Origin: Rhizobium sp. Q54
GTDB lineage: Bacteria > Pseudomonadota > Alphaproteobacteria > Reyranellales > Reyranellaceae
DNA length: 64,000 bases
Reading direction: 5' to 3'
Assembly (NCBI GenBank): GCA_945903635.1
Contig: CAMDOT010000005.1
Location: forward strand, 1-64,000
Position numbers and translations under genes: made by a program. Below are positions 54,076-63,777 of the stretch, one piece after another (position 1 is the first letter of the stretch; every line of letters starts with the position of its first letter). Under the pieces are notes generated by a model, which saw only the letters and a list, made by a program, of their open reading frames with translations, was not told the DNA's origin and did not search any database.

Positions 54076-55866
54076 TCAAGCTTCCTTGAACCAGTCGGAC
54101 AAGTCGGACGTGTTGTTGTCCCAGCCGCTGATATTGGCGTTGAGCTTGGTGGCCAACGCCGACACGGTGGGCCGCTGCACGATACCGATTACAACGCCGT
54201 TCTGGACCGCCATGTCGTTCATCTTGATGAACATCGCGGTACGTTTGACGGGATCGAGTTCCCCCTCCGAGGCGCGGAAGATCTTGTCGTACTCCTCGTT
54301 CCGCCAGCGCGTGATGTTGCGGCCCTGCCACTTGTTCTCCTTGGTGGAGACTTCCCACGAGGTGAACTGGTTCATGAAGAGCTGCGGGTCCGGCTGCGAC
54401 ATGGTCGTCGTATACATCTGGAGGTCGCAGTAGAACTTGGTGTAGGTATCCGGGTTGGCGACATCCGACGAGAAGAATACCGACGCCGTCACCGACTTCA
54501 GCTCCATGTCGATGCCGGCCTTCTGGGCCGACTGCTTGATGATCGCCTGGGTCTTCTGACGCGGCTGGTTGATCGAGGTCTGGTAGACGAACTTCAGCTT
54601 CTTGCCGTCTTTGGCGCGGATGCCGTCCGAACCCTTCTTCCAGCCCGCCTTCTCGAGGATGTCGTTGGCCTTGTCGACGTTGAAGTCGATCGGGTTGTCC
54701 TTCGATCGGTAGCGCTGCGGATTGTTCAGGAAGTCGCGCGTCGCCGGGCCGGTGCGGCCGTAGATGTGCTGCTCGACCGACTTGTTGTCGATGATCAGCG
54801 CGATCGCCTGGCGCACCGCCGGGTCGCTGAGCGTCGGATGCTTGGTCTTGACGCTCGAGCGCTCGCCGTCGACCTCGGTCCACGGATCGGTGGTGTTGAG
54901 CTGCATGTGCTCGATGTTACCGCCCGGGGTGACCTGGACGCGGCCCTTCCCGCCCTTCTCCAGGCGCGAGAGGATCTCGTCCTCGACCTGCATGTTCCAG
55001 GCGAAGTCGAACTCGCCGGTCTGCAGCACGGCACGCGCCGCCGACACCGCGTCGCCGCCGCCCTTCATCTCGATCGAGTCGAAGTAGGGCTTGTTGGCCT
55101 GGTGATAATTCGGGTTGATCACACCCGTCACCAGATCGCCCGGCTTGAATTCCCGGAACAGGTAGGGGCCGGTGCCTACCGGCTTGAGGTTGGTCGGTGC
55201 ATCGCGCGACTTGGCGCCGATGAACTCGGCGAACAGATGCTTGGGAATCAACATGCCGCGGGTGCCGACGAAGGCATCCGCCCAGAACGGCGTCGGCTTC
55301 GCGAATTTCACGACGATGGTGAACTGATCGACCTTCTCGACCGTCACGTCCTGGTAGGAGCCGATCGTGACCGAGGCGGTCGCCGGATCCTTGGCGTATT
55401 CCCAGTTGAAGACGGCGTCGTCGGCGGTGAACGGCTTGCCGTCGTGCCAGGTCACGCCCTGCTTCAGCTTCCACGTCACCGACTTGCCGTCGGCGGACAG
55501 GCCGCCGTTCTCGCGGGTCGGGATCTCGGCGGCGAGCTTGGCACTGAGGTTGCCCTCGTCATCCCACGCCGCCAGCGGTTCGTAGAACAGGCGCGAGCCA
55601 TCCTGGTCCTTGGTACCGACCGCGAAATGCGGATTGAGGAGCGTCGGGCCCTGCCACCACAGCACCTTCAGCGGGCCGCCGCCGCCGCGCTTGGTCGGCT
55701 TGTAGGTGTTCTTGGCCTGCGCCATGGCGACGCCGGAATGGACCAGAAGCTGGGTGGCAAATGGCGCAGCAATGCCCACCGCCATCATCCGCTGCACGAA
55801 GCCGCGGCGCGACATCTTCCCGGCCTTCACCTTCCCGATCAGGCCGCGCAGTTCATGTTCGTTCAT
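54076..55866 (-). CDS. Peptide-type ABC transporter substrate-binding protein (DppA-like, second operon)
   Basis: This 596-residue exported binding protein of solute-binding family 5 has a Tat signal in MSRRGFVQRMMAVGIAAPFA about 17 residues in, with cleavage near AMAQ. TWHDGKPFTADDAVFNWEYA and the DLQMYTTTMSQPDPQLFMNQ region are family marks. ATG has AAGGGG seven bases upstream. The open frame continues another 313 codons upstream, but that part is the antisense of the SDR gene and is rejected. It is larger than the first operon's binding protein, suggesting a different ligand. Confidence 0.92.
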   Translation of the reverse strand: MNEHELRGLIGKVKAGKMSRRGFVQRMMAVGIAAPFATQLLVHSGVAMAQAKNTYKPTKRGGGGPLKVLWWQGPTLLNPHFAVGTKDQDGSRLFYEPLAAWDDEGNLSAKLAAEIPTRENGGLSADGKSVTWKLKQGVTWHDGKPFTADDAVFNWEYAKDPATASVTIGSYQDVTVEKVDQFTIVVKFAKPTPFWADAFVGTRGMLIPKHLFAEFIGAKSRDAPTNLKPVGTGPYLFREFKPGDLVTGVINPNYHQANKPYFDSIEMKGGGDAVSAARAVLQTGEFDFAWNMQVEDEILSRLEKGGKGRVQVTPGGNIEHMQLNTTDPWTEVDGERSSVKTKHPTLSDPAVRQAIALIIDNKSVEQHIYGRTGPATRDFLNNPQRYRSKDNPIDFNVDKANDILEKAGWKKGSDGIRAKDGKKLKFVYQTSINQPRQKTQAIIKQSAQKAGIDMELKSVTASVFFSSDVANPDTYTKFYCDLQMYTTTMSQPDPQLFMNQFTSWEVSTKENKWQGRNITRWRNEEYDKIFRASEGELDPVKRTAMFIKMNDMAVQNGVVIGIVQRPTVSALATKLNANISGWDNNTSDLSDWFKEA

Positions 55867-56001
55867 CACATACCCCTTAGATTTCCCAGGCCTTCCCCGT
55901 GCCGCTCTCGCTTGCGAGCAAGATGCATGCAAGTCTCGATCAGAACAGGCTGTAACGCTGCCGTCAACGACGGCACGGCCTAAACGAGGGAGGAAGCGGG
56001 C

Positions 56002-56757
56002 ATGCGGATGACGGGCAAAGTGGCGCTGATCAGCGGCGCCGCCGGCGGCATGGGGGCGGCCACGGCCCGCCTGTTCGCGGCCGAGGGCGCCAAGGCGGTG
56101 ATCGTGGCCGACATCCTCGACCAGGAGGGCAAGGAAGTCGTGGCCGAGATCGCCAAGGCCGGCGGCCATGCTTCTTATGTCCATCTCGACGTCACCGACG
56201 AGGCCCAATGGAAGGCAGCCGTCGAGGGGACGGTGGCAGCGCACGGCCGGCTCGACGTTTTGGTCAACAATGCTGGCATTTCGGGCTCGGCCGAGACCGA
56301 CCTCTACGACACCGCCGCCTGGAACAGGCTGATGGGCATCAATGCCACCGGCGTGTTCCTCGGCATGAAGTACGCCACCGCGGCCATGAAGCAGGCTGGC
56401 GGCGGCTCGATCGTCAACCTGTCGTCGATCTCCGGTATCGTCGGCCAGGGCTATATCCACGTCGGCTACAATGCGTCGAAGGGCGCGGTCCGGCTGATCA
56501 CCAAGGCCGGCGCCGCCCAGCACGGCAAGCACGGCATCAGGGTCAATTCCGTGCATCCCGGCCTGATGCCGCCGATGCGCACCTCCGGCCGCACCGCCGA
56601 TCCGGTGATGCGGGCCAAGACGCTGAAGGGCGTGCCGATGGGCCGCGCCGGCGAGGTCGACGAAGTGGCCCGCGCCATCCTGTTCCTGGCTTCCAACGAG
56701 TCCTCTTACGTCACCGGCGCCGAGCTGGTGGTCGACGGCGGCTGGACGGCTGTCTGA
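56002..56757 (+). CDS. SDR family NAD(P)-dependent oxidoreductase
   Basis: This 251-residue classical SDR has the dinucleotide loop ISGAAGGMGAATARLFAAEG at 10-29, DVTD and NNAGIS in the middle, catalytic Ser-Tyr-Lys in SSISGIVG and YNASKGAVRLI, and PGLMPPM near 190. GGGAGGAAG precedes the ATG at good distance. It lies divergent from the peptide operon and one base before the NUDIX gene, so the two form a unit. It interconverts an alcohol and ketone; the substrate is unknown. Confidence 0.92.
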   Translation: MRMTGKVALISGAAGGMGAATARLFAAEGAKAVIVADILDQEGKEVVAEIAKAGGHASYVHLDVTDEAQWKAAVEGTVAAHGRLDVLVNNAGISGSAETDLYDTAAWNRLMGINATGVFLGMKYATAAMKQAGGGSIVNLSSISGIVGQGYIHVGYNASKGAVRLITKAGAAQHGKHGIRVNSVHPGLMPPMRTSGRTADPVMRAKTLKGVPMGRAGEVDEVARAILFLASNESSYVTGAELVVDGGWTAV

Positions 56758-56758
56758 C

Positions 56759-57347
56759 GTGGCAGACGAGAAGGCCATTGCGCCCTGGAAGGTGCTGGAG
56801 TCCAAGTACGCCTACAAAGACCGCTGGCTGGCGCTACGTTCAGACGCCGTGGAGCTGCCCAACGGCCGCGTCCTGTCGCCCTTTCATGTCATCGAGCAGC
56901 CCGATTGGGTCACCGCCATTGCGCTCACGCACGACGGCAACATCCTGCTGGTCGAGGAATATCGTCACGGCGCGCGGCAGGTCGTGATCGAGCTGCCGAG
57001 CGGCATCCACGACACGCCCGGCCAACCGATCGAGGCGATGCGGCGCGAGCTCCTAGAAGAGACCGGCTTTGCCAGCGAGGAGTGGCTGCCGCTCGGCAGC
57101 TTCTTCGCCAACGCGCCTCGACAACCGTGTGCACTGTTTCGTGGCGCTCGATGCCCGCAAGGTGGCCGAACCCAGGCTCGACGACGGCGAGGTGCTGGTC
57201 ACCCACGAAGTGCCCTTCGCCGCCTTCCTCGAGGAGCTGCGCGACGGCCGCCGCACCTTCCACGGCTTCCAGGGCGGCGCGATGTGGCTGCTGCATGCTC
57301 ATGCCCGCCGCAGCGGCGACGGGCGGCTGGCAGCACTCCTCGCGTGA
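56759..57347 (+). pseudogene. NUDIX hydrolase, frameshifted
   Basis: The first ~117 residues read normally: MADEKAIAPWKVLESKYAYK, then PSGIHDTPGQPIEAMRRELL and EETGF as the NUDIX box, whose first Glu position is occupied by Gly. At about 57110-57120, near FFANAP, the frame shifts by +1: the expected continuation RLDNRVHCFVALDARKVAEP, then LDDGEVLVTHEVPFAAFLEE, ends in frame at 57347. A one-base insertion or a 2- or 5-base deletion between cgcg repeats would explain it. Unshifted, the frame runs on as nonsense to 57484. It is a real pseudogene or a sequencing error; original function was hydrolysis of a nucleoside diphosphate derivative. Confidence 0.8.
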
Positions 57348-57354
57348 GCGACGC

Positions 57355-57783
57355 TCAGCGTCGCCTGAGGTCGCGCAGACGTCCGGCGATGGCCAGCGCC
57401 ATGAAGCCGCCGATCAGCGAGAAATGCTCGGTGGCGACGCGGAAGTGCATGGTCCGCTCTGGCTCGGCCATCGTCCAGAAGTGATGGGCGAGCACGACCG
57501 CCACCACCAGGAAGCCGCTCAGGATGCCGCAGCCCAGCCACAGCCAGCGGTCGAGCAGGATCAGCAGTGAGCCCACCAGCAGGGTCACGACCAGCAGGAT
57601 GTTCATCAGCGCCGCCGGCTCCAGCCCATGCGCCTTCATCTCGGCGACGCTTTGCTTGAAGTCGACGAGATGGCCGATGCCGGCGCCCCAGAAGATGAAG
57701 GTCAGGACGAGGCGGGCCACGAACCAGCAGGCGCCGCTGTCCAGGATGCTGGCGATCATACGCGGCATGTCGTTTCTGCCCAT
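57355..57783 (-). CDS. DoxX-like membrane protein
   Basis: This 142-residue, four-helix membrane protein has RLVLTFIFWGAGIGHLVDFK as first helix, ALMNILLVVTLLVGSLLILL, CGILSGFLVVAVVLAHHFW and a last helix FSLIGGFMALAIAG. It matches the DoxX/DUF4267-like quinone-related family. MGRNDMPRMI starts after AGGGGAG; the longer frame upstream is rejected as a leader without membrane character. DoxX proteins often accompany bufferin loci (BufD), but this one is 46 kb away from the bufferin cluster and divergent from DUF2946. A role in membrane redox or copper stress is inference. Confidence 0.82.
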   Translation of the reverse strand: MGRNDMPRMIASILDSGACWFVARLVLTFIFWGAGIGHLVDFKQSVAEMKAHGLEPAALMNILLVVTLLVGSLLILLDRWLWLGCGILSGFLVVAVVLAHHFWTMAEPERTMHFRVATEHFSLIGGFMALAIAGRLRDLRRR

Positions 57784-57905
57784 CGGTCGAGACTCCCCTG
57801 GAAAACTAAAGGCCGGGACCATAGTCGCTTTGCGATCGGCTTGCCCAGACGCGAGCGACAGTCTGACCTCTTCCGTCCCGGCCGCTTTCGCGCGTAGTTT
57901 GCGCC

Positions 57906-58295
57906 ATGGATCGCAAACGACCCGAGCAGGGCTGGCGCGCGGCGGCATTCGCCGCGGCGCTATTTGCGATCACCCTCAATTTCCTGCAGCCGCTCGCCCA
58001 CGCCGCCCTGATGCGCGACGGCGGGCCGGAAACTGCCGCCAAGATGTGGGGCGTCTTCTGCCTGCCCGCGGCGGGCCAGGACGACGCCCAAGGCCAGGCG
58101 CCGACTGCCGGCAAGATGCACGAATGCTGCCTCGGCCTCGCACACGCGCCTGCTTTGGCCGAGCTCTCCACCGCGTTCGTACTAGTCGAACACATCGCCA
58201 CCGGCGTCCGATTCGTCGCGGCTACCGATGCGCTCTCGCCCGTCGGCATCCGCGACGGGCCAAGCCAACCGCGAGCGCCTCCCTCCTTCGTCTGA
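57906..58295 (+). CDS. DUF2946-like exported protein
   Basis: This 129-residue protein has an N-terminal membrane anchor or signal (AAAFAAALFAITLNFLQPLA). GVFCLPAAGQDDA and KMHECCLGLAHAP give the Cys/His motif (CxnHxCC) known from DUF2946 proteins, which are common next to TonB copper receptors and PCu(A)C. The CC and His may bind copper. It lies 132 bp before the PCu(A)C gene on the same strand. Function is inferred only from association with copper genes. The C-terminal part is Pro/Arg-rich and less conserved. Confidence 0.78.
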   Translation: MDRKRPEQGWRAAAFAAALFAITLNFLQPLAHAALMRDGGPETAAKMWGVFCLPAAGQDDAQGQAPTAGKMHECCLGLAHAPALAELSTAFVLVEHIATGVRFVAATDALSPVGIRDGPSQPRAPPSFV

Positions 58296-58427
58296 TCGTC
58301 GAACGAACAACGCGCGACTCATGCGCGTGCGTTATGGCGCCATGACCTTGGGCAGCGCCGAGAGCGCCATCTTCACCCTGCCCATCCCCGTCCCCATTGT
58401 CTTCGCCATGTCCCAAGGAAGGCCCCC

Positions 58428-58892
58428 ATGATCATCCGTCGTCTCACCCTCGCCGTTGCCATCGCCCTTCTCGCCCTCCCGGCGTTTGCCCAGGACTACA
58501 AGGTCGGCGCCCTGGAAATCACGCGCCCCTGGACCCGCGCCACGCCGGCCACGGCGCAATCGGGCGGCGGCTTCCTCACCATCGTCAACAAGGGCACGAC
58601 GGCGGATCGCCTGATCGCCGCGCGCAGCACGGCGTCCGACAAGGTCGAGGTCCACGAGATGCGCATGGACGGCAACGTGATGCGGATGCGCGAACTCGAG
58701 AAGGGGCTGGAAATTCCCGCCGACGCCACGGTGATGCTGAAGCCCGGCGGCTACCACATCATGTTCATGGGTCTCAAGGCGCCGTTCGCCAAGGACACCA
58801 AGGTGCCGGTCACGCTGGTGTTCGAGAAGGCCGGCAGCCTCGACATCGTGCTCGACGTCGAGGCCCTGGGGGCCTCGGCGCCGAAGCACTGA
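58428..58892 (+). CDS. PCu(A)C periplasmic copper chaperone
   Basis: This 154-residue exported copper chaperone has a signal peptide, MIIRRLTLAVAIALLALPAF, cleaved after AFAQ. The Cu(I) motif of the family is visible as His76 (VEVHEM), Met87 (MRM), His110 and Met112 (GYHIMFM). It delivers copper to cytochrome c oxidase or other cuproproteins in the periplasm. The fold length fits the family. It follows DUF2946, so the two probably act together. A SCO1 gene is not nearby. Confidence 0.93.
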   Translation: MIIRRLTLAVAIALLALPAFAQDYKVGALEITRPWTRATPATAQSGGGFLTIVNKGTTADRLIAARSTASDKVEVHEMRMDGNVMRMRELEKGLEIPADATVMLKPGGYHIMFMGLKAPFAKDTKVPVTLVFEKAGSLDIVLDVEALGASAPKH

Positions 58893-58898
58893 ATCGGT

Positions 58899-59294
58899 CT
58901 ACATCGCCTTCAGCAGTTCGATGGCGATGAGGGCCATGCCGATCACCGACACGAACCACGCCACCGTGCGCAGCCAGGCGATGCCGGCCACGTAGATGAC
59001 GGCGTAGGCAACGCGGCCCCAGAAGAAGATCATGGCGCCCATCGCGGTCATGGCGTTGGCCTTGCCGGCCGTCACCGCGATCAGCACCAGCGCCGCGAAC
59101 AGCACCAGGTTCTCGATCATGTTGAGATGGGCGCGCTTGGCGCGTCCGGCCCAGCCCGTGATCTCGGGTAGGCCTTCGCGGTTGCCGGCGAGTGTCGGCA
59201 ATCCGACCGCCTGGTTGGCGCCCGTGGCCGCCACCAGCATCTGGACGAAGCAGAGGATCGTGGAGAGGAGGAGGTACTTGAGGTCGGGGGACAT
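58899..59294 (-). CDS. MAPEG family membrane protein
   Basis: This 131-residue four-helix inner-membrane protein starts MSPDLKYLLLSTILCFVQML. ENLVLFAALVLIAVTAGKAN is the second helix region with the family Glu-Asn (HLNMIENL), and RVAYAVIYVAGIAWLRTVAW follows. MAPEG proteins include glutathione-dependent enzymes and many bacterial ones of unknown role. The start was chosen at the first ATG with GGGAG upstream; a longer frame to 59570 runs into upp. It converges on the PCu(A)C gene. Confidence 0.87.
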   Translation of the reverse strand: MSPDLKYLLLSTILCFVQMLVAATGANQAVGLPTLAGNREGLPEITGWAGRAKRAHLNMIENLVLFAALVLIAVTAGKANAMTAMGAMIFFWGRVAYAVIYVAGIAWLRTVAWFVSVIGMALIAIELLKAM

Positions 59295-59326
59295 TTGGCG
59301 TTGCTCCCTTGTTGTTCTCTGACCGG

Positions 59327-59965
59327 TTATTTGGTCCCGAAGAGACGGTCGCCCGCATCGCCGAGCCCGGGAACAATATACCCGTGATCGTTGAGTTTTG
59401 CATCGATCGCTGCCGCGAATACCGGCACGTCGGGATGGACCTCGGCAAAGGCCCGGGCCCCGGTTTCCGAGCCCAGGATGCAGATGAACTTGATCCGCTT
59501 GGCCCCGGACTCCTTCAAACGATCCACAGCGGCGATCGCCGAATGGGCCGTCGCCAGCATGGGATCGCACACCAGCACGTCGCGGTCGGAGATGTCCTGC
59601 GGGATCTTGAAGTAGTACTCGACCGCCTGCAGCGTGCGCGGATCGCGGTAGAGCCCGACATGGCCCTGGCGTGCGAGCGGCATCAGGTCGAGCAAGCCCT
59701 CGGCGAGGCCGAGGCCGGCGCGCAGGATCGGCACGATCACCAGCTTCTTGCCGTCGAGCAGCGGCGCGTCCATCGCCGCGATCGGCGTCTCGATCTTCTG
59801 GTTCACCAGCGGCAGGTCCTTGGTGGCGTCGTAGCCGAGGAGCAACCCGATCTCGCGCAGGAGGCGGCGGAAGTTGGCGCTCGACGTCTGCTTGTCGCGC
59901 ATCTTGGAGAGCTTGTGCTGCACCAGCGGATGCGACACGACATGGATCGAGTGCGGCAACGACAT
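59327..59965 (-). CDS. upp: Uracil phosphoribosyltransferase
   Basis: This 212-residue enzyme turns uracil and PRPP into [23 protein letters not shown] holds the flexible-loop and PPi-binding part, and the PRPP loop is DPMLATAHS at residues 134-142, in which Ala140 stands where most members have Gly. [19 protein letters not shown] is the intact C-terminal uracil-binding segment. The start has a normal spacing and ATG. It lies downstream of two genes for URC-type uracil catabolism, separated by a long hairpin, so it is either the salvage enzyme or the first step of that pathway. Confidence 0.95.
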   Translation of the reverse strand: MSLPHSIHVVSHPLVQHKLSKMRDKQTSSANFRRLLREIGLLLGYDATKDLPLVNQKIETPIAAMDAPLLDGKKLVIVPILRAGLGLAEGLLDLMPLARQGHVGLYRDPRTLQAVEYYFKIPQDISDRDVLVCDPMLATAHSAIAAVDRLKESGAKRIKFICILGSETGARAFAEVHPDVPVFAAAIDAKLNDHGYIVPGLGDAGDRLFGTK

Positions 59966-59988
59966 CTTCTTATCTCCCCAAATCCCGT

Positions 59989-60056
59989 GTCATCCCGAGC
60001 GAAGCGAGGGACCTTTGCTCGTGGCCTTAAAGGTCCCTCGCTGCGCTCGGGATGAC
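59989..60056. repeat. Long imperfect palindrome between urc4-like gene and upp
   Basis: Arms of 27 nt (59989-60015 and 60030-60056) pair with one mismatch around a 14-base loop. The left arm starts GTCATCCCGAGCGAAGCGAG and the right arm mirrors it (GCTGCGCTCGGGATGAC). The sequence resembles families of dispersed intergenic palindromes with a TCATCCCGAGCGAAGCGAGGG core. It lies between two leftward genes and may end transcription or stabilise the upstream message. Confidence 0.85.
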
Positions 60057-60081
60057 AACTTGGCCTCAATGACAACCTGAC

Positions 60082-61247
60082 TCAAAAAACCGTTCCGTCG
60101 CTCTCCACGGCAATCGGCGGGCCGCCGTCCTTGCGGCGTTCCGCGGCGAGCGTGCGGCCGGCGAACCAGGTGCCGGCCTCCAGCACCTTCACCAGCGGCA
60201 GGCTGGCGGCGTCCATCTTGAGATGCACGCGCACATGCTCGGCCACCTGGTCGAGCAGCGCCACGGTGAGCGCCCGCCATTCGACGATCGCCTCGTCGCC
60301 GGGCGCGAAGACCTTTTCCAGCAGCAGCTTCTGCTTGGGCTTCAGCGCGCCCGAATCGACCAGCAGGCCGCCGTTGCGATATTCCGGCAGGCCGGTCAGC
60401 GCATCGAGCTCGACCACTTTCAGCCCCGCGCCCTGCAGCGGCTCGACGATGGAATAGCTCATCCACTGCGAGAGCTTGTGGAACGGCACCAGCCCCACGG
60501 CCGGATGACGCCACACATCGCCCAGGGGTATGCCGTCCAGTTCGAGCCGCGACGGCCAGATCGCCGCGAGCTTGTCGAGCAGCACCGCCAGGATCGACTC
60601 GGCCTTCACCTCCGGCCCTGATGCCAGGAGGTCGAACAGCGCGCCCGGCCGCTCCAACCCGACGTTACCCAGCTTGCGCAGCAGCCCAGCGCGGCCTTCC
60701 AGCCCCAGCAGCGAATTGTGGCCGCGGACCTGGAAGCCCATGGCGATATCGTTCGGCGTCAGCCGCACCAGCCGCTCGGCGTCGACGCGCAGCGGATCGT
60801 TCTTGGAATCGCGGCTGAAAGCGCCATTGGTGAACATATTGAAACTCGCGACTGCCAGCCCCTCGGAGCGCATGAAGGATTGCCCGCTCGCCGGCTCCTT
60901 GTACGACCACAGCCCGCCCGCACCGGCATCCAGCAGCACCGAGACGACGGCGAGATCGATGCGCCGCCGCGCAATCTCCGCCGCCGACAGGTCCTTCATC
61001 CGCTCGGCCAGCATCGCCCAGCGGTCCCGGCCACCGACCTCGAAATGCCGCCAGCGCGAATGGAACGGGATCTTCGCGGGATCGCGGAAGCGCTGGCGCG
61101 TCACCTTGAGCGTCGCCTGCACCGCGGCTTCCAAGCCGGCGGCATCCAGCGAGAACCACGCGGATTGCCCGTTCTCGACATGCCGCAAGACAAGCGCTGC
61201 CCGTTCGCGGATCGCGGCGGGTGTGCGGAGATAGGCGACGGAGTCGG

Positions 61248-61251
<4 letters not shown>
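60082..61251 (-). CDS. DUF1688 family protein, Urc4-like (uracil catabolism)
   Basis: This 389-residue cytoplasmic protein is of the DUF1688 (URC4/urg3) family. It has VAYLRTPAAIRERAALVL at the N-terminus, FRDPAKIPFHSRWRHFEVGG, GGLWSYKEPASGQSFMRSEG, MGFQVRGHNSLLGLEGRAGL and VGLVPFHKLSQWMSYSIVEP in the expected order. In fungi Urc4 is needed for a uracil-degradation route with Urc1. The start is GTG in a GTGA overlap with the upstream cyclohydrolase gene, so translation is coupled. The chemistry of the family is not settled. Confidence 0.88.
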
Positions 61252-62489
<1,238 letters not shown>

Positions 62490-62971
62490 GGGCTTTCCGG
62501 GTCTCGAAGAGCGGGAAAGCGGCGCAATGTAGGCCTTGGCAATGACGAAGGGAAGACACGGAGCGCAGAGAGAAATCGGGGCTTTCACATATCGTGCAGG
62601 AGCAACGTTGCCGGCGCTCTTGCTGGTGCAGGCGAAAATGGCTTGGGCGGCAAGCATACAGCGAACAACAATCCGGTAGTGCTGTTCCAGCGATGGAAGT
62701 GATTGAGCGAGTGGCCAGAATGTCTCCGCCACCGGCTGGTCGCCGCAGAAATCGAATCCGGCCACATCCACATAGTTTGGAAAATTTTCGGCCACTATTG
62801 AAGATCACGTTGATCGAGTGGTTTGAACATATTTGCCTCTGCCAGGCGTCGCGTGCGTGCTTCCAATCCCGACAGACCACGGCCTCTATTGATCCAATTC
62901 CATCCGGAACAGGCTCCCCCTGGGGCGTGTTCATCTGGAGCTAAGGACGATTAACAAGGAGGACTGAACTC
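62490..62971. other. Intergenic region between URC-type operon and Gly-rich protein gene
   Basis: About 480 bp without a supported gene; short Cys/Arg-rich frames here have no family likeness and no ribosome site. Composition is less GC-rich than genes. Promoters for the leftward URC unit and the rightward Gly-rich gene should be here. AAGGAGG near the right end belongs to the latter. Confidence 0.5.
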
Positions 62972-63715
62972 ATGTCATTCAAGGCAATGCGCTACGCTGC
63001 ATTGGCAGCTACGTTCCTGGCGGGCAGCGCCGTGATGGCTCATGCGCAAACCAGCTCGACAATCGGCACGGGCGGGTCGAGCGCCGGGTCCGGGTCGGTC
63101 GGCACGGTGCTGGGCACCGGCGGATCTTCGGCCGGCGGCTTCGGCGGCGGGTCAGCGTCGACCCTCGGTGTCGGCGGCGCGACCGCAGGCGGCGGCCAGA
63201 CAGGTGTCGCGATCGGCACAGGCGGCTCGGCTGCCGGTGGCGTGGGCGCCGGATCTGCCTCCACGTTGGGTGTCGGCGCTGCAAGCGCCGGCCGGGGTGG
63301 GACGAGCGCGGTGCTCGGCACCGGCGGGTCCGCAGCGGGCGGCGGCAAGAATGGCGGCGGTTCGGCCTCGAGCCTGGGCGTCGGCGGCGCGTCCGCTGGC
63401 CGCGGTGGCGCCAGTGCCGTCGTCGGAACCGGTGGTTCGTCGGCCGGATACGGCAAAGGCCAGGGCCCCGGCTCTGCCTCTACCTTAGGCCTCGGTGCGG
63501 CCTCGGCCGGTCGCGGGAAGAGCAACGCGGCTCTCGCAACTGGTGGCTCGGTCGCCGGCAACGGCAAGGGTGGCGGCTCCGCCTCCACGCTGGGCCTCGG
63601 TGCCGCGTCGGCGGGCCGTGGCAAGAGCAACGCTGCAACGGCGGTCGGCGGCTCGTCGGCCGGTGGCGGCAAGAGCTTCGGCGGCGGCGGTGGCCGCGGC
63701 GGCAGAAACAAGTAA
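62972..63715 (+). CDS. Exported Gly/Ser/Ala-rich repeat protein
   Basis: This 247-residue protein has a signal peptide (residues 1-26, ending MAHAQ) and then a chain almost only of Gly, Ser, Ala, Thr, Val and Leu. Five tandem units of 34-37 residues occupy 48-223, each with GTGGSxAG, then GSASTLGVG, then ASAGRG and SAVL-type ends; part-units flank them. Units get more basic toward the C-terminus (GRGKSN), and the end is GGGGGRGGRNK. A strong AAGGAGG stands nine bases before the ATG. No known domain is recognised. The regular pattern suits a beta-roll or flexible surface coat. A paired Ser-rich gene follows. Confidence 0.85.
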   Translation: MSFKAMRYAALAATFLAGSAVMAHAQTSSTIGTGGSSAGSGSVGTVLGTGGSSAGGFGGGSASTLGVGGATAGGGQTGVAIGTGGSAAGGVGAGSASTLGVGAASAGRGGTSAVLGTGGSAAGGGKNGGGSASSLGVGGASAGRGGASAVVGTGGSSAGYGKGQGPGSASTLGLGAASAGRGKSNAALATGGSVAGNGKGGGSASTLGLGAASAGRGKSNAATAVGGSSAGGGKSFGGGGGRGGRNK

Positions 63716-63729
63716 CGGACCGTGAGACC

Positions 63730-63753
63730 GGCCGCGCAAATCCTTGCGCGGCC
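63730..63753 (+). terminator. Hairpin between Gly-rich and Ser-rich genes
   Basis: GGCCGCGCAA pairs perfectly with TTGCGCGGCC around the loop ATCC, ten base pairs, followed by GTTCC rather than a T-run. It probably stabilises the Gly-rich message or terminates part of the transcripts before the Ser-rich gene. Confidence 0.65.
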
Positions 63754-63777
63754 GTTCCTCGCCATCGGGAGGCATTG

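Noticed and set aside
55867-56805. Upstream extension of the second DppA-like frame by 313 codons
   Set aside because: It lies antisense to the SDR gene, has no signal peptide at its start and no domain; the Tat signal begins at the internal ATG with a good ribosome site.
63060-63700. Apparent CRISPR-like periodic repeats
   Set aside because: Periods vary between 102 and 111 bases and follow the coding frame of a repeat protein; no constant repeat with unique spacers.
63040-63765. Pro/Arg/Ala-rich leftward frame opposite the Gly-rich gene
   Set aside because: Gly codons read backwards give Pro and Ala; it has no ribosome site. The Gly-rich frame has a signal peptide and AAGGAGG.
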